A stretch of 64,000 nucleotides of DNA from Collybiopsis luxurians FD-317 M1 (lineage: Eukaryota; Basidiomycota; Agaricomycetes; Agaricales; Omphalotaceae): NCBI GenBank assembly GCA_000827265.1, contig KN834767.1:595917-659916 (forward strand), written 5' to 3'. The notes under the pieces are model-generated. The model had not been told where the DNA came from, did no database searches, and saw only the letters and a program-made list of their open reading frames with translations. The position numbers were made by a program, and so were the translations under genes. Positions 1 to 10,933 of this stretch are shown piece by piece; the first letter of the stretch is position 1; the number at the start of each line of letters is the position of its first letter.

Positions 1-34
1 AGACTAAACGACATCGCACAGCAAGAGCTTTTAC

Positions 35-160
35 CTCATTGGGGGTGAGCGCTCCCGAGGGAGATACGTCCACGATACCGAAACGCGCGGCTTCCTGAGC
101 AGACACTAGGGCGATGCTGGCTGCGGCAGGGACAGTGTAAAGAGCAGAGGAAAAACGCAT
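35..160 (-). CDS. Small secreted protein, first exon only (gene runs off the left edge)
   Basis: The ATG is at 160-158 and the exon ends at a GT donor at 34-33 after 42 codons. It encodes a hydrophobic signal peptide ending in LVSAQ, then a mature start AARFGIVDVSPSGALTPNE. The same layout occurs in the gene at 805-1315 (QEAGRFGTVTVSPSG...APNE), so the two are tandem paralogues on one strand about 1.1 kb apart. Exons 2 and 3 would lie to the left of the window. I do not recognise a named family. What is seen is a secreted N-terminus and a paralogue; a role at the cell surface or outside the cell is inference. Confidence 0.7.
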
Positions 161-804
161 ATTTTGGAGCTAACAGAAGTTTGAGCTGGCTCGTATTTTG
201 AAGAGGTTATTCACTGAGGGACGAACGAAGCGACACAGAGGAATGGAGTCTGCACTTGCGGTATGTAAGTAACCGGTCTCCTTGATGTTCTGGTTTTAGC
301 GGTGGTTCCGGCAGTCCTGTTGTATACTAGGCCAGGACGGCGTATAACCCCGGAAGTACAGACTCGATGAAGAAGAATGAATGCTACGAAACTACCCAGA
401 TCCTTATACTAACCATCAGCGGAGAGGCACCAAAGAGGCACCAGGAATGTGCTAGAAGTTGCAGATGCTCTCAAATGGAAGAATGTACAGCAATCATTCT
501 GTCCTTGTATTTGTCGCCCAATTCATTGTGGTGGCCCACTCTCACAAGTTTGGTAGCACCAAAGATTGTGAACAATAATTGTGGCATTGGGTAGCTTTAA
601 GGTAGCAGAGGGGAAGTGCACTATAAAAAAATTTACTTTTTGTAGAATTTCCTTCAATTGGAGCTCAAGCCTTTGCCTATGAGAAATGTTATTTATTAAC
701 ACCAGAAGAACATGGGCTACATAAAACTTCAAAGCATGAATACAATGAAATGGACCGAGGACATGGACGAGCCAGTGAGACGTGGCATTCGCTCATCCTA
801 ATAC

Positions 805-1315
805 TCAGGGAGCCTGAACACCTCTAATTTCGGTCAACCCGTCCTGGTTGTAGGCAACGAACGCCCATAAGGTGTAGTGGACATCGCCCAAGAACCCAAA
901 GTTGGGAAGCTACTGAGGATCATCAGGAATGCAAAACACAACAGCTGCACGTATAAGCTATACACACCGTCTCGTTTTGAACAAGGAGAGTTTGGTGCGC
1001 GCCATACGTGTTCCTCGAAATCAAAAGATTGGGAGCAGCATTTCCATCGGAGAACGTTCCTTCCAAGTAGAAGTCGACGAATAGAGGCTGCTGAGTTGCG
1101 AAGGAAGAGTTGTAGGTGACCGTAATAACCTGTATGCGTTGAAAAACACTTTGAGTTGATTATATCGAACGAGAAAAAACCTTTACCTCATTGGGAGCCA
1201 ACGAGTCCCCAGAAGGAGAGACAGTCACAGTACCGAAGCGGCCAGCCTCCTGAGCGGAAACTAGGGCAAAGCCAGCGGTGGCAGCGACGGTGCAAAGAGC
1301 AGATAAGAAAAGCAT
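805..1315 (-). CDS. Small secreted protein, 131 aa, three exons
   Basis: Exons 1315-1187, 1129-968 and 909-805 splice with phase-0 GT-AG introns of 57 and 58 nt to a 131-residue protein. Residues 1-21 form a signal peptide ending SAQ. The mature protein has a TVTVSPSGD start, a VTVTYNSS-like strand, FYLEGTFSDG, LLISRNTYG and a C-terminal HYTLWAFVAYNQDG. This alternation of strands suggests a beta-sandwich. It has no cysteine in the mature part. The first 43 residues match the paralogue at 35-160, which fixes start and donor. No named family is recognised; such short secreted proteins are common in mushroom genomes. Intron 2 uses acceptor TAG at 910-912, because the nearer CAG breaks the frame. 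Confidence 0.72.
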
Positions 1316-2082
1316 GGCTTGAAACTAGCAGAAGCGATATGAACCTTAGGTGACTGTAGATATCTGAGCGGGATACTCACTGAGTAGGAGCTTAAGTAGA
1401 CATATGTGGTGAGTTGAGCTTTTTATACGGAGCCATAGACGGCTTACGAATTCCGTACAGTGCAGGAATTAAATATGAACCACATCACGAAGTCAATTCG
1501 TCAGCTAGGTTCTCTAAAATGTTCCCAAGGTTGGGCCAAGTCCATCAACATCCTTCAAAGCTTGTATTTACGAAAGAGAGGTGTCCGACGGCAGTTCGCT
1601 CTTCGAATAATACACCTGTAACCCACACGTCAGGAAGAACAATCGAATTCGGGTCTATCGGGTTATGCGTTGACTTCATCCTTCTATAACTGTCCGTACG
1701 GTTCCTTAACTTGGGTTTAAATATTCAAGGCGGGTTCAAGACGCCGTTGGAAAACACGGGGAACTCTTGGAGCAAGTATTTGTCACAAAAGTTGCGGAAG
1801 AAATTGGCCGTAGCAGGTTTTCGATTGATTCGATCATCGCACCGATACAACAGTTTGGAAGATGGGGGCCATGGCATTGGCTCATGCCTTAAGTAGCCAT
1901 GTAAGTGCGGCGTGCTAACAACACTGATAGTCTGTAAATCAAGGAAAGCTTCGAGTGGATTCAAACTCATCCTAATAGCATAAAGCATGAGGAGGCAGAG
2001 ATAGACAATAAGAGAACGAAAACCTGAACCCAAACTATTAACATCTTTTTGAGGATCTCATTTTGATTTACTTATGCAGCAG
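1316..2082. other. No gene recognised
   Basis: Open frames here are short and lack consistent splice partners. The region should hold the promoter of the minus-strand secreted protein gene and the upstream exons of the multi-TM gene that continues at 2083. I could not identify those exons. Confidence 0.4.
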
Positions 2083-2351
2083 GGGTCTTGCTTTTGGCTT
2101 CCAACGTCGCTGGAATGGTCACAACTCAGGCTGTTACAGCACAGATCTCAATTTGGAATGATTTAAGTACCCTTTCAGGGAATATCGCTGTAAGTTGACA
2201 ATGTAAACAGGGCGTGAAGTCTCATACTATATCTACTTCAGATTGCTTTAGGGGATGTTGCTGTGGTTTGGAGAGCATGGATATTACTACCTGACGGCAG
2301 GTCTTGGAAAATTGTGCTTTCAATTCTCATGATTATTCCTGCTACCTTTAG
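2083..2351 (+). pseudogene. Multi-transmembrane protein, 5' part of a split gene
   Basis: Two exons (about 2083-2189 and 2242-2351) joined by a normal intron encode a membrane segment VLLLASNVAGMVTTQ, then ISIWNDLSTLSGNIAIALGD, VAVVWRAWILLPDGR and SWKIVLSILMI. The VxxWRAWxLLPD signature is typical of a basidiomycete-specific family of seven-span membrane proteins. The protein should continue directly with the ADSIVDDIE segment, which lies 7.4 kb away at 9783. The two parts are therefore one gene separated by inserted DNA. The upstream N-terminal exons were not found. Function of the family is unknown. Confidence 0.65.
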
Positions 2352-3529
2352 GTAGTGGGTTTTAGACCTGGTCCTTTTTTTGAACTTGAAGTCCGGTCAA
2401 AGCATCTGATTAATCATTCTTGCCATCTTTGGTATGCTTATGTCAAGATTATGTCATGATGCAGATTACATACTTCCTCATGTTCCAGAACAATTTGTCT
2501 CTGGGCTTATGTTGTATGTCTGTGGACGGCTATGTCCAAATTTGGACAAGGGGTTGCACAGCCTTCTTCCCAGTGTGCCCACCAACTCGAGCTGCGTTCG
2601 AGCCTCTTCTCCTACTACAGCTCTTAATTCTCTTAGGAGTGCATAACAGTAATCCTATCTACTTTCTTTCTGGCTACCTTTTTATGGCATTAGCCACTGT
2701 AAGCCAGTGGAAAAAAAGAGTTGGGTGTAGAGAGAATGCCGTTGATGTGGACAATCAAAAAGTAGATACAGAAAATATGAATTGCATTATAGTGCAGCCT
2801 AGACAGTGAAAGATGACTGAGGTGTACTTTAAATATTTACAGAAGCCTCTCAAACCAAAACACACATTGCACAAAACCAAATTTCACATTGCCTTTTGTC
2901 CCACTCTCAGATATAAATCAGCAATGTACACTTTGGCTTAAAGCAAGTCTCTGAGGGCAGTCATCTCAGGTCCTCCAGATTCCCTCATGCCAATTTCCCA
3001 GTCTGTATATGTGTGAGTAGTGGAAATAGAACAAGAAGAGAGCACACTTATGGCTGTAATGTGGATGAGGTGGATGAACACTTTGTAAAGAGTGGAAGGG
3101 GAAGACATGTAGTATGCTGACAGGTATCAGTGTGTTTAATAAAAACTACCTGGGTTCAGTTAGGCAGGTGCGTTAGATGCAGTTTCGTAAAGATGCAAGG
3201 CACTAACTAGGACTGTGAGTTCAATTGACCTTTAAAGTAATCGGTGGGTGTAATTCGGTACTGGTAAAACTGTAGACTGGTCAGTACTGGTATTCAGTGA
3301 TGGTAACTTGACTTGGTGGACTTTCTTTAATATATAACTTTCAGTAACTGGTAAATGTGAGCCTGAAACAACTAACTGCCCTGGGACTAGCTTGCTTAGA
3401 CTGTAATGAACTTGACAGTGTAAAATGGTAGCTCAAACTACTAGCCTCTCAGTGGGTCTAGCTAGCTTAAACAGTATAACTTGGCTTGGACTTTGACTTT
3501 AGAACTTAAATCTAACCAACTAGTACAAC

Positions 3530-3825
3530 NNNNNNNNNNNNNNNNNNNNNNNNNNNNNNNNNNNNNNNNNNNNNNNNNNNNNNNNNNNNNNNNNNNNNNN
3601 NNNNNNNNNNNNNNNNNNNNNNNNNNNNNNNNNNNNNNNNNNNNNNNNNNNNNNNNNNNNNNNNNNNNNNNNNNNNNNNNNNNNNNNNNNNNNNNNNNNN
3701 NNNNNNNNNNNNNNNNNNNNNNNNNNNNNNNNNNNNNNNNNNNNNNNNNNNNNNNNNNNNNNNNNNNNNNNNNNNNNNNNNNNNNNNNNNNNNNNNNNNN
3801 NNNNNNNNNNNNNNNNNNNNNNNNN
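3530..3825. other. Assembly gap (296 N)
   Basis: The gap is flanked by two identical 21-bp sequences, 3509-3529 and 3826-3846. This suggests a tandem repeat or unmerged contig ends rather than missing unique sequence. Confidence 0.98.
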
Positions 3826-4019
3826 AATCTAACCAACTAGTACAACTGGATTCACTGATACAGCTTGCATGAAGCTCTTAGAAAGTAAGTGTAAGGTAAA
3901 CTTTATATTTGGTAGTAGGTAAAGAGTGGGGGGGAGGATTAGTTTTAATTAAGGCTAAAAATCCCCAAGTATTTATATTACAAAATTATATTACTTCCTA
4001 TTTAAGCAATTTGACTCAT

Positions 4020-4150
4020 AACAACTCCAATTGACTCTAGTTGACTCCACTTAAAATTTTCAAAAGCTTCATTAGCCTTTTATAGTATTCATGACTCATT
4101 TTGAGTCAAGTTAATTCATTTAGAGTCATTCTGACTCATTTTAATATGAC
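4020..4150. repeat. Cluster of GACTC/GAGTC motifs in both orientations
   Basis: About ten copies of GACTC or GAGTC, usually preceded or followed by TT or A, lie within 130 bp of AT-rich sequence just after the gap. Dense inverted copies of a short word are typical of subterminal regions of DNA transposons. No protein is associated. Confidence 0.5.
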
Positions 4151-5704
4151 CTGAGCTCTATGAGTAAGCAGAATAATCTTAATTCTCCTACCTTATCTTA
4201 TCAGAGAGCTCTCTAGAGATCTTTACTCTCTAAAAATATTTCTAATATTTATTTAATTATTTACTGGTAATTTCTTGAAACAGGAATGGCTCCTGACAAT
4301 GCATTGGTGGACTTGGTGATCACTGACTGAGGGAATCTTCTGCTGGCTAAAATAACAGTCAACTTTGAATGGGCTACCAAGTGAGCTCAAAAAAGATGAG
4401 AAGGCTCACCTCTCGAACACCCAAAAATTTAATAAAAAAGTTACTGCGAAACTGCATAGAGAGCATTTGGCTGGCAGTGAATGCAGTACTGGTCAAAGTG
4501 TTCCCAAGCATGATCGGCATGTGGCTAGTACAAAAGGGCTTGAGAAGGTAACTGCCCCATTGGCCACAAAATCACTCGCTCTTGACCAGAATCTCCATGC
4601 GGAAGCCTCGGATGTAGATAACTACAGTAAATACAATAACAGTAGTGTTGAGATAAAATGAGTGAAAGAGTGAAAGAAATGCTCACCGGCCACTAGCAAG
4701 TTCTCGAGCTGTATTCCATGTGGAGATTTCCTTCGCTCAATTTTCTTCTATTTTCCATGAGACTTCTTTTAGTTGTAAGGAAATTGAGTGTGCTAAATAT
4801 TGAGTTCTAGATAATCAGACAGCGACACTTGTCAAGAATTTGGCTGGAGTAGAGTGTTTGGAGTGCACTGAGGAGTGGTAAGCGCTCTCAGCGCTACTAA
4901 AGGTCACGCACAAATGGTGTCATCTTGAAAAGGCCTATGCCGTGTAAAGGGCATAGGACTTGGGAATTCAAGATTTTTAAGCATCTAAATTCAGATATTG
5001 GTGGACAACTTGAAAACCCTATGGAATCTTCACCAGAGGCAAAAAACAACCTTCGACACCAAAATTAAAGCTGTAGAAGATGCATAGAAATATAATAAAT
5101 CTCTCCTCATTCTCTTTCTTCTCTCTCTCTCTTTTGAACTTGAAATAACTGAAATTGGCTGTTCATCCACAGACATAGGACATAAGCCCATCTCTGCACA
5201 CATCGCTTGGGCAGCATACAACTCTCATCAATGAAATGGGACAGGAGGACAGCCTTGCATCAATTTATTTCTCCAAAGAGCCCCATGACAGCCACCTCTG
5301 CAAGATGTCTCACTCCACATGCCTGAACACTCCGAAGTTGACATCATTCGAGAACGGCATATGCATATCGCTTATGCAGCAGTCGCGGCCTCCAACATTA
5401 CATCTTGCCCTAATGTCCACATTTATTGGGAAGATTTCTGTGTAGATTTAGTACAAACCAAAATCATAGCATCAGATCATATTTAATAACTTTGAATTTG
5501 CCACAGTGTTGTTGTACATTTAATAAGACATTTCATAACAGGTTCCCTATGGGTAAACACTGCTTCTGGGTTCTGGTCTTGGTGTAGGAAATAAGTTGGC
5601 ATTGTCCAATTGAGTAGTGGGCTCTGCTGCTCGCCAGCGCTACTCGGTTATATAGAATGTATATTAAACAACTGGAACCTTTTCTGTGCCGAACACTGAG
5701 TGTG

Positions 5705-5785
5705 CGCAAAGTTACTTTTCAAGTAACTTTTTTAATTTATTCAAGTAACTTGAAAGTTACATCCAAGTAACTTTTTTTTCCCGCG
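5705..5785. repeat. AAGTAACTT / AAGTTACTT repeat cluster, left
   Basis: Several copies of the palindrome-like word AAGTAACTT or AAGTTACTT follow each other, then TTTCCCGCGCTTGACAG. A second cluster lies at 8225-8360. The two may be the ends of one roughly 2.6-kb element that contains the GCM-type zinc-finger fragment. Confidence 0.55.
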
Positions 5786-6545
5786 CTTGACAGCTTAACT
5801 TGCCGAGGCTCGGCAAAATGTAACTCTCATTAAAACTTATTTCCGACACATTAAATATGATTATTTGACTTCGAAAGGCTTGTAATTGAGAATATGCCTG
5901 AATACTGACATAGTACTGATATTCTACAAGTGCCCTACATCAGCTAAATGCCCATGGTTGTCGAGACCGCCGTTTAATCCTCGGGCTTGAGTTGAATAAT
6001 CTGCATTCAAATGCACAAGGCCTAAGGCATAGAGCATATTGTACCCTATGAAGTCTAAGGTCTATCCAAGCACATAATTTGATATATTCAAATTAAAGCA
6101 CTATTTCAGGGCTATTTACATACAAGGTTGCTGAAAACACATTAGAAGTACAAATAATTGAAACTGCAAATGAACACATGATTCTACATTTAATACAAGT
6201 CCATAGGTGACAGTGAGCCTTCACCCAAGTACCTACAAACCTGAGTGGAAGGGAAAAAAAGAAAACAAGTGTAAAATTACTGCTTAATTGTGGCACTGTT
6301 TGCCTTCACCCCTTTCTGCACCTTGGCTCTGATTTTTATGTTTGCCCCTAGGCTCCTGACTGTTGAAATCCCTGCAGCTTCTAGAATCTTCTCAGAGTTA
6401 TCATTTCCTTGATTTGTCTTCCTCTTCTTATTCTTGAGATTAGAAATAAACTCCAGATTGTCTCAAGAATCATCTGAATCCTTCTCTAGCTAATGTTTCC
6501 CTGGGGCAAGACCAGGGCCATGATACTTGGTTGTATGTCTAGGAT

Positions 6546-7348
6546 TCAAGTGCAGAGAATAAGGATGAGATGGAGACTGCCTATATGGTCCCACATTAAA
6601 AACACCTCCCCATCTTGAGCTACCTGTGAGTAATATAATACTGCAGTGCATGAGATGTGTTGCAGTATTCCAGGACAGCAAGGGATTGTGCATCCAACTC
6701 CTTTCTGATACTGAAGAGCCTTGGTTTTTGGCCATACTAATCTTTCACAAGAAGAACACTTTAAAACACCTAAACATTTCTGCTTCTCACCAATAGAACC
6801 TTTGAAAGCAGCACTACCAACAGAAACCCAAACCCATTTGTTCTGCTTGAAGGTTTTTTCATGAGGATCTCCTTTCTGCAATTCCCTGTGCTGATCACCA
6901 TCTGGCCAGTCAAGAGAATCATCATTTGTAGCTGAAAAGTCAGCTGTTAAGATATCAATATTCTAATAGGCTGGAAGGTTTACTTACTTTGGTCACCCTG
7001 CATGATTGCATTTGCTGCTGGGGTCTGAAAATAAAATGGGTGAGAAGAGCTTGGAATTTGGAAGGGCTCATTTATTATCTGAGCTGAATTGGCATGAATA
7101 GCACTGGAAGGATCACTCAGAACCATTTGAGAAGGCCTGCTCATAAAGGGATAGTAAGACATAGGACTAAAACTGGTAGTAACACCTAGAGGAACAGTAT
7201 ATGGGACTGCATATTGAGGAGCATAACCTGGGATTCCTGATGTTTGGGCCCCATAGAGCTGAGTTTGATTAGTATGAAGAAGCTGACCCTGGGTGTGAAG
7301 AGAAGCAAATGGGATTGGATACTGATGATGGAAAGCAGGCTGCTGCAT
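6546..7348 (-). pseudogene. Transposon-type gene remnant with GCM/FLYWCH-like zinc finger
   Basis: Minus-strand exon 7348-6980 encodes a Gln/Pro/Ser-rich stretch (QYPIPFASLHTQGQ, AVPYTVPLG, PFMSRPSQM). Exon 6881-6546 encodes KWVWVSVGS, then CLGVLKCSSC, a second Cys cluster GCTIPCC, LQHISC and a final WDHIGSLH. The C-x2-C, C-x-C and C/H spacing and the preceding WVWVSVGS resemble the WRKY-GCM1 zinc fingers. That superfamily is known to link transcription factors and transposases. A further Pro-rich piece lies at 8014-7778. No transposase catalytic domain is seen, and the frames do not join cleanly. I call it a decayed transposon-associated gene. Confidence 0.45.
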
Positions 7349-8224
7349 TTGGGACTGAGGCCCAGGAGCTGAACCACCTTAGTTTTTACCAAATTTGACT
7401 TGCCAAATTACCTACCTGAGAGAACTGGATAGCCAGTGTTGTGCTCCCTGCACTCCTGCACATGAAGCATGACAAGTTCACCATTTCAGTGAACTTGGAT
7501 TATTATTATTCCATAGTTATTTCATGGTTGATGGCATGTCAATCATTACTTACCAATATGGATATTTCCTTACTTATTTTAGATACTCAGTCCGGCTACA
7601 CACTCAACTTACAGTTGAGTTTTATTTGGACACTCAGCTCCTGAGTGTTTGAATACTTATTCCAGTACTCTGTATTTAACTGAGGATTTTTACATTAGAA
7701 AATAATACCTTTTACTTCCCCCATTTTCTCTCTCTCTAACCTCGGAATGCCTCATTGCACTCTCACTAACTCTGGTTCTATCCCTCTGAACTGTGAGTAA
7801 GTTCAATACCAGACCATGGTAACTGAAGTGGGATTCCAGCAGGGACAATATATCTGATGCTACTTGGCATATAAGAGTATGGATTGGCCATCAACTGAGC
7901 ACTATCCACTGGAACTGCAATATTCTGGGGGTTATTGTTCTGTTTGCACCAATGAAAAAAGCTAAGAAGCCAATTTAGCATCTTTGAATGCAAGAGGGAG
8001 AAAAGACAGACCATAAGATCATTGCATTTATATTCTATTTAGCTTTCAGATGTCTGCCACAATATGGCATTAGAATTCAAGCTCCGAAACATTTTCAGAC
8101 AATGGCAGCGATATATATGATGTGGTACCGCTTTTTGACCGCTTTTCCCAATATTGTTCACACGGGAATGATGAACAATGAGCTCGAAGATACTTAGATT
8201 GATTATTTAGCCTTAATGTCTCTC

Positions 8225-8360
8225 AAAGTAAGCACAAGTAAAAAAGTAAATAAAGTTACTTAAGTTACTTGCAAGTAACTTTGTCGCGACAAAGTAACTT
8301 AAAGTTACTTTTGTATGGCGAAGTTAGCGGAGTTTGAAATTCTCAAGTTACTTTGTCAAC
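8225..8360. repeat. AAGTAACTT / AAGTTACTT repeat cluster, right
   Basis: Six or more copies of AAGTTACTT/AAGTAACTT, including a longer palindrome around TTTGTCGCGACAAA at about 8281-8294. It has the same word as the cluster at 5705-5785. Confidence 0.55.
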
Positions 8361-8416
8361 ACCCCTGAACACTTCTGCTCCTTGCTATCAACAATCAAAA
8401 AGGCATGTTTTGGGTG

Positions 8417-8763
8417 AATGGCCGAGATGCCGCTCTAACAATGCTCAACCTTGCTAGTTTAATAGCCTGAATCAAAATATGCAGTATGTATATGTATTGA
8501 GATAATATAATTCCAATGATTTATTGGCTCTCAACCAATCCGGCAGTTCATGGATTCTATACCAAAACTCAAAGAGAGAACAATCCTGTACAGCTGATTC
8601 TACCCAGCTAATGGACCAACATAATAAGCTCTGCATTGCTGGTGAAAATGAAGTCTGACATATATAGCATATTGTCTAAATACATGTACTCTGCATATTT
8701 CGATTCAAGCTATTGAACTGGAGAGCGGGCAGTGGGCATTGCTAGAGCGGCATCTCAGCCATT
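8417..8763. mobile_element. MITE with about 30-bp terminal inverted repeats
   Basis: The left end (8417-8446) starts AATGGCCGAGATGCCGCTCT. The right end (8734-8763) is its reverse complement with about three mismatches. The interior is AT-rich and non-coding, length 347 bp. No clear target-site duplication was found. Confidence 0.7.
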
Positions 8764-9782
8764 AACTCTAGCACAGCTTTTTGATACAGAATTTACTTTC
8801 AGCACTTACTCCTGCGAAAGCCACTTGCCTACAATCTCAATTCTCAATTCTTTATGGAACGCGGCTAGTGAAATTTGAAAATTTTGGGTTTGGGCTCAGA
8901 AATCTTGACCCAACCTGAACCCAATTTATGTCCCGCCCTGTCCTGATCGGACATCGGGCTCCAGTCATTCCAATTAATTTCTTTCATTTTGCAACTGAGA
9001 AATATTTAAGAAGCATGTATATTTCTACTGTAACATAATACTACTGCAGCCAAGAATCAGATAGTTGAGCCACATGCAGCAGCTTTTGGGAATTGTCGGG
9101 TTGATGAGAGCAGTACACTTGGAATTGCATGCATAAGGACATAAAATCGTGTCAAATTTGCATGTCTTGACATGGTTTTGTGTATATTAACTTTTGCACA
9201 GGGCTTGCTCTGATTGACACTCAAGAACCCAATTCTGGCCACTAAATTTAATTTTGCACTTACAGTCAAAGACCGGCATCTTATACAAGAAATTGGTGTT
9301 TCATTGATACTGGTACAGTAATTTGGTTTTATAAAAATCTTTTGCAGAGAAAAATTCTCATACTATAGCAGTAAATCCTCATGAATATTCTTAGAATTCC
9401 TTTGATTTTTCTCATTATTATATATTCACAAGAAACATCATATAACAAGCTGATCACAGTCACTTCAAAAATCCCACCCATTTCGGCATCTCCATGGTGA
9501 CAAACTCCTGATAACACTTATGGTGCTAAAAACCTCATTTCGATGCCCTAGAATGATATTTAGTCCTTCTAAACCACACCCATACTTTTGGTGGTTTTCT
9601 ACATGCAGTAAAAGTTTGTATAAATAAGTGATCTCATATGCCTGAGTCCCAATGCATCCCGGCTGACCCGGCATCATCACTAAATCTGGCAGAGCGAAGC
9701 GAAGCCTCACTTGTCAATATAGTATATTAGTGTGTCAAAAGATATAAAAACCTACTAATGTATTAATTTCCTCTTATTCAAG

Positions 9783-10374
9783 GCCTTACCCATTGCAGAT
9801 TCCATTGTGGATGATATTGAATCTCTGCAATCATCTCAAACTTCCATTGGAAGCTTGGACTGGATCTCACTTTTTGCTTCCTTTATTATCAACATATTTG
9901 CTACAGCTTTCATTGTGTGGAAATGGTGGTAAGTATCCATTCAGAATCTCAGATACATTGATTACCTGAACCATACAATTAAATATTCAGGGTTTACCAA
10001 AAAAGTATGAGAACTGTATCTTCTACCAGAAGCAATGGTCCTGTCTATAAGATCCTTCTTCTTTTAATAGAGTCTGGAGGTATTTTTTGCACAGCACAAT
10101 TACTTTACATTAACTTCTCAATGGTTACTGCTCTCAGAACCCCCAACACTTGGGATCTGCTAGAGGTTGCACATGTACCGCTTGCATTTTTTCCAGTTGC
10201 TACTGTAAGTTTGCACAATACTTCTTATTGTCAAATTTTCAAGCAAAACAATCAATACAGGCATGGTATCCTGCAGCAGTCATTATCTGAGTCAATTCAA
10301 ATAACTCGCCAGTTGTGGAAACAATCCATCATCGTGGGAGTACTCGAGGCACCACAATTGTTCATGAATCATGA
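9783..10374 (+). pseudogene. Multi-transmembrane protein, 3' part of the split gene, in-frame TGA
   Basis: Exons 9783-9928, 9991-10204 and 10261-10374 splice to LPIADSIVDDIE, SLDWISLFASFIINIFAT, a VYQKSMRTVSS loop, KILLLLIESGGIFCTAQLLY and AWYPAAVII, then a TGA at 10288-10290. The same frame then continues with VNSNNSPVVETIHH to a second stop at 10372. SLDWxSL, LxIESGxxF and AWYPxAVIIxVN are hallmarks of the basidiomycete multi-TM family. This piece follows directly on the segment ending at 2351. The in-frame stop at the last membrane span and the 7.4-kb insertion both point to a dead gene. Confidence 0.7.
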
Positions 10375-10933
10375 TGAAATTCCATTATGATCAAAGAAGT
10401 AGGCTAGCTCCTCCATTCTTACTACAGAAGGAAATCAATTTTCAAATCTAAAAATCGGATATTCAATGAATGGCCACTGGCTGCTGGCAGACATGAGTGA
10501 ATGGCCATTAAAATTGGTCTACAAAACCAAAGAACAGTCTATAACATGAGTATTTATCGGTTTACAATCTACAGTCCTTCGTTGAATGCCAGGAACAGCC
10601 ACATAAGTTTCAATGAATTTAGTGATTGCAAGTCCCAGGTTCGAGGATGAGCATGGAAGTTCGAGCATAGAAAACTTACATTAAAAAGTAGGAAATTGCT
10701 TTTTATAAAAATTTAGTTGTAATTGCCATTTTTCATAAGTTGACCCTGAGTGGCAAATTTGCATGCAGTGACAGTTTGTTGAAGTTAGTTTTGAGATTTA
10801 ACAACTCATACCAAGAAATTTCAAATTCGACACAGATGGCGGCGTGCTATGTACGGGCGCGTATATAACCACTTGTTATTATCATGGCTTCATTTCAGTC
10901 TAGAAGCTAAAGCCGTCTCTCAAGAATACAGCC
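10375..10933. other. Intergenic, start of tandem duplication
   Basis: No gene seen. From about 10790 the sequence matches 14985 onward. This is the left edge of copy A of the tandem duplication and the 3' flank of the first M20 gene. Confidence 0.5.

Larger units (their letters stand above)
2352..9782. mobile_element. About 7.4 kb insertion of repeat-derived DNA splitting the multi-TM gene
   Basis: The insertion lies between a donor-like GTAGTGGG at 2352 and an acceptor-like TTCAAG at 9777-9782, so formally it sits inside an intron. It holds AT-rich sequence, an assembly gap, clusters of GACTC and AAGTAACTT motifs, a decayed gene with a GCM-type zinc finger, and a 347-bp MITE. I could not find terminal repeats or a target-site duplication for the whole block. 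It is probably a nest of several elements rather than one. Confidence 0.5.

Noticed and set aside
2420..2809. A hydrophobic open frame just inside the insertion, as a further exon of the multi-TM gene
   Set aside because: It does not contain the family segment that should follow SILMI. That segment is at 9783. Part of it could belong to another decayed gene, but there is no support.
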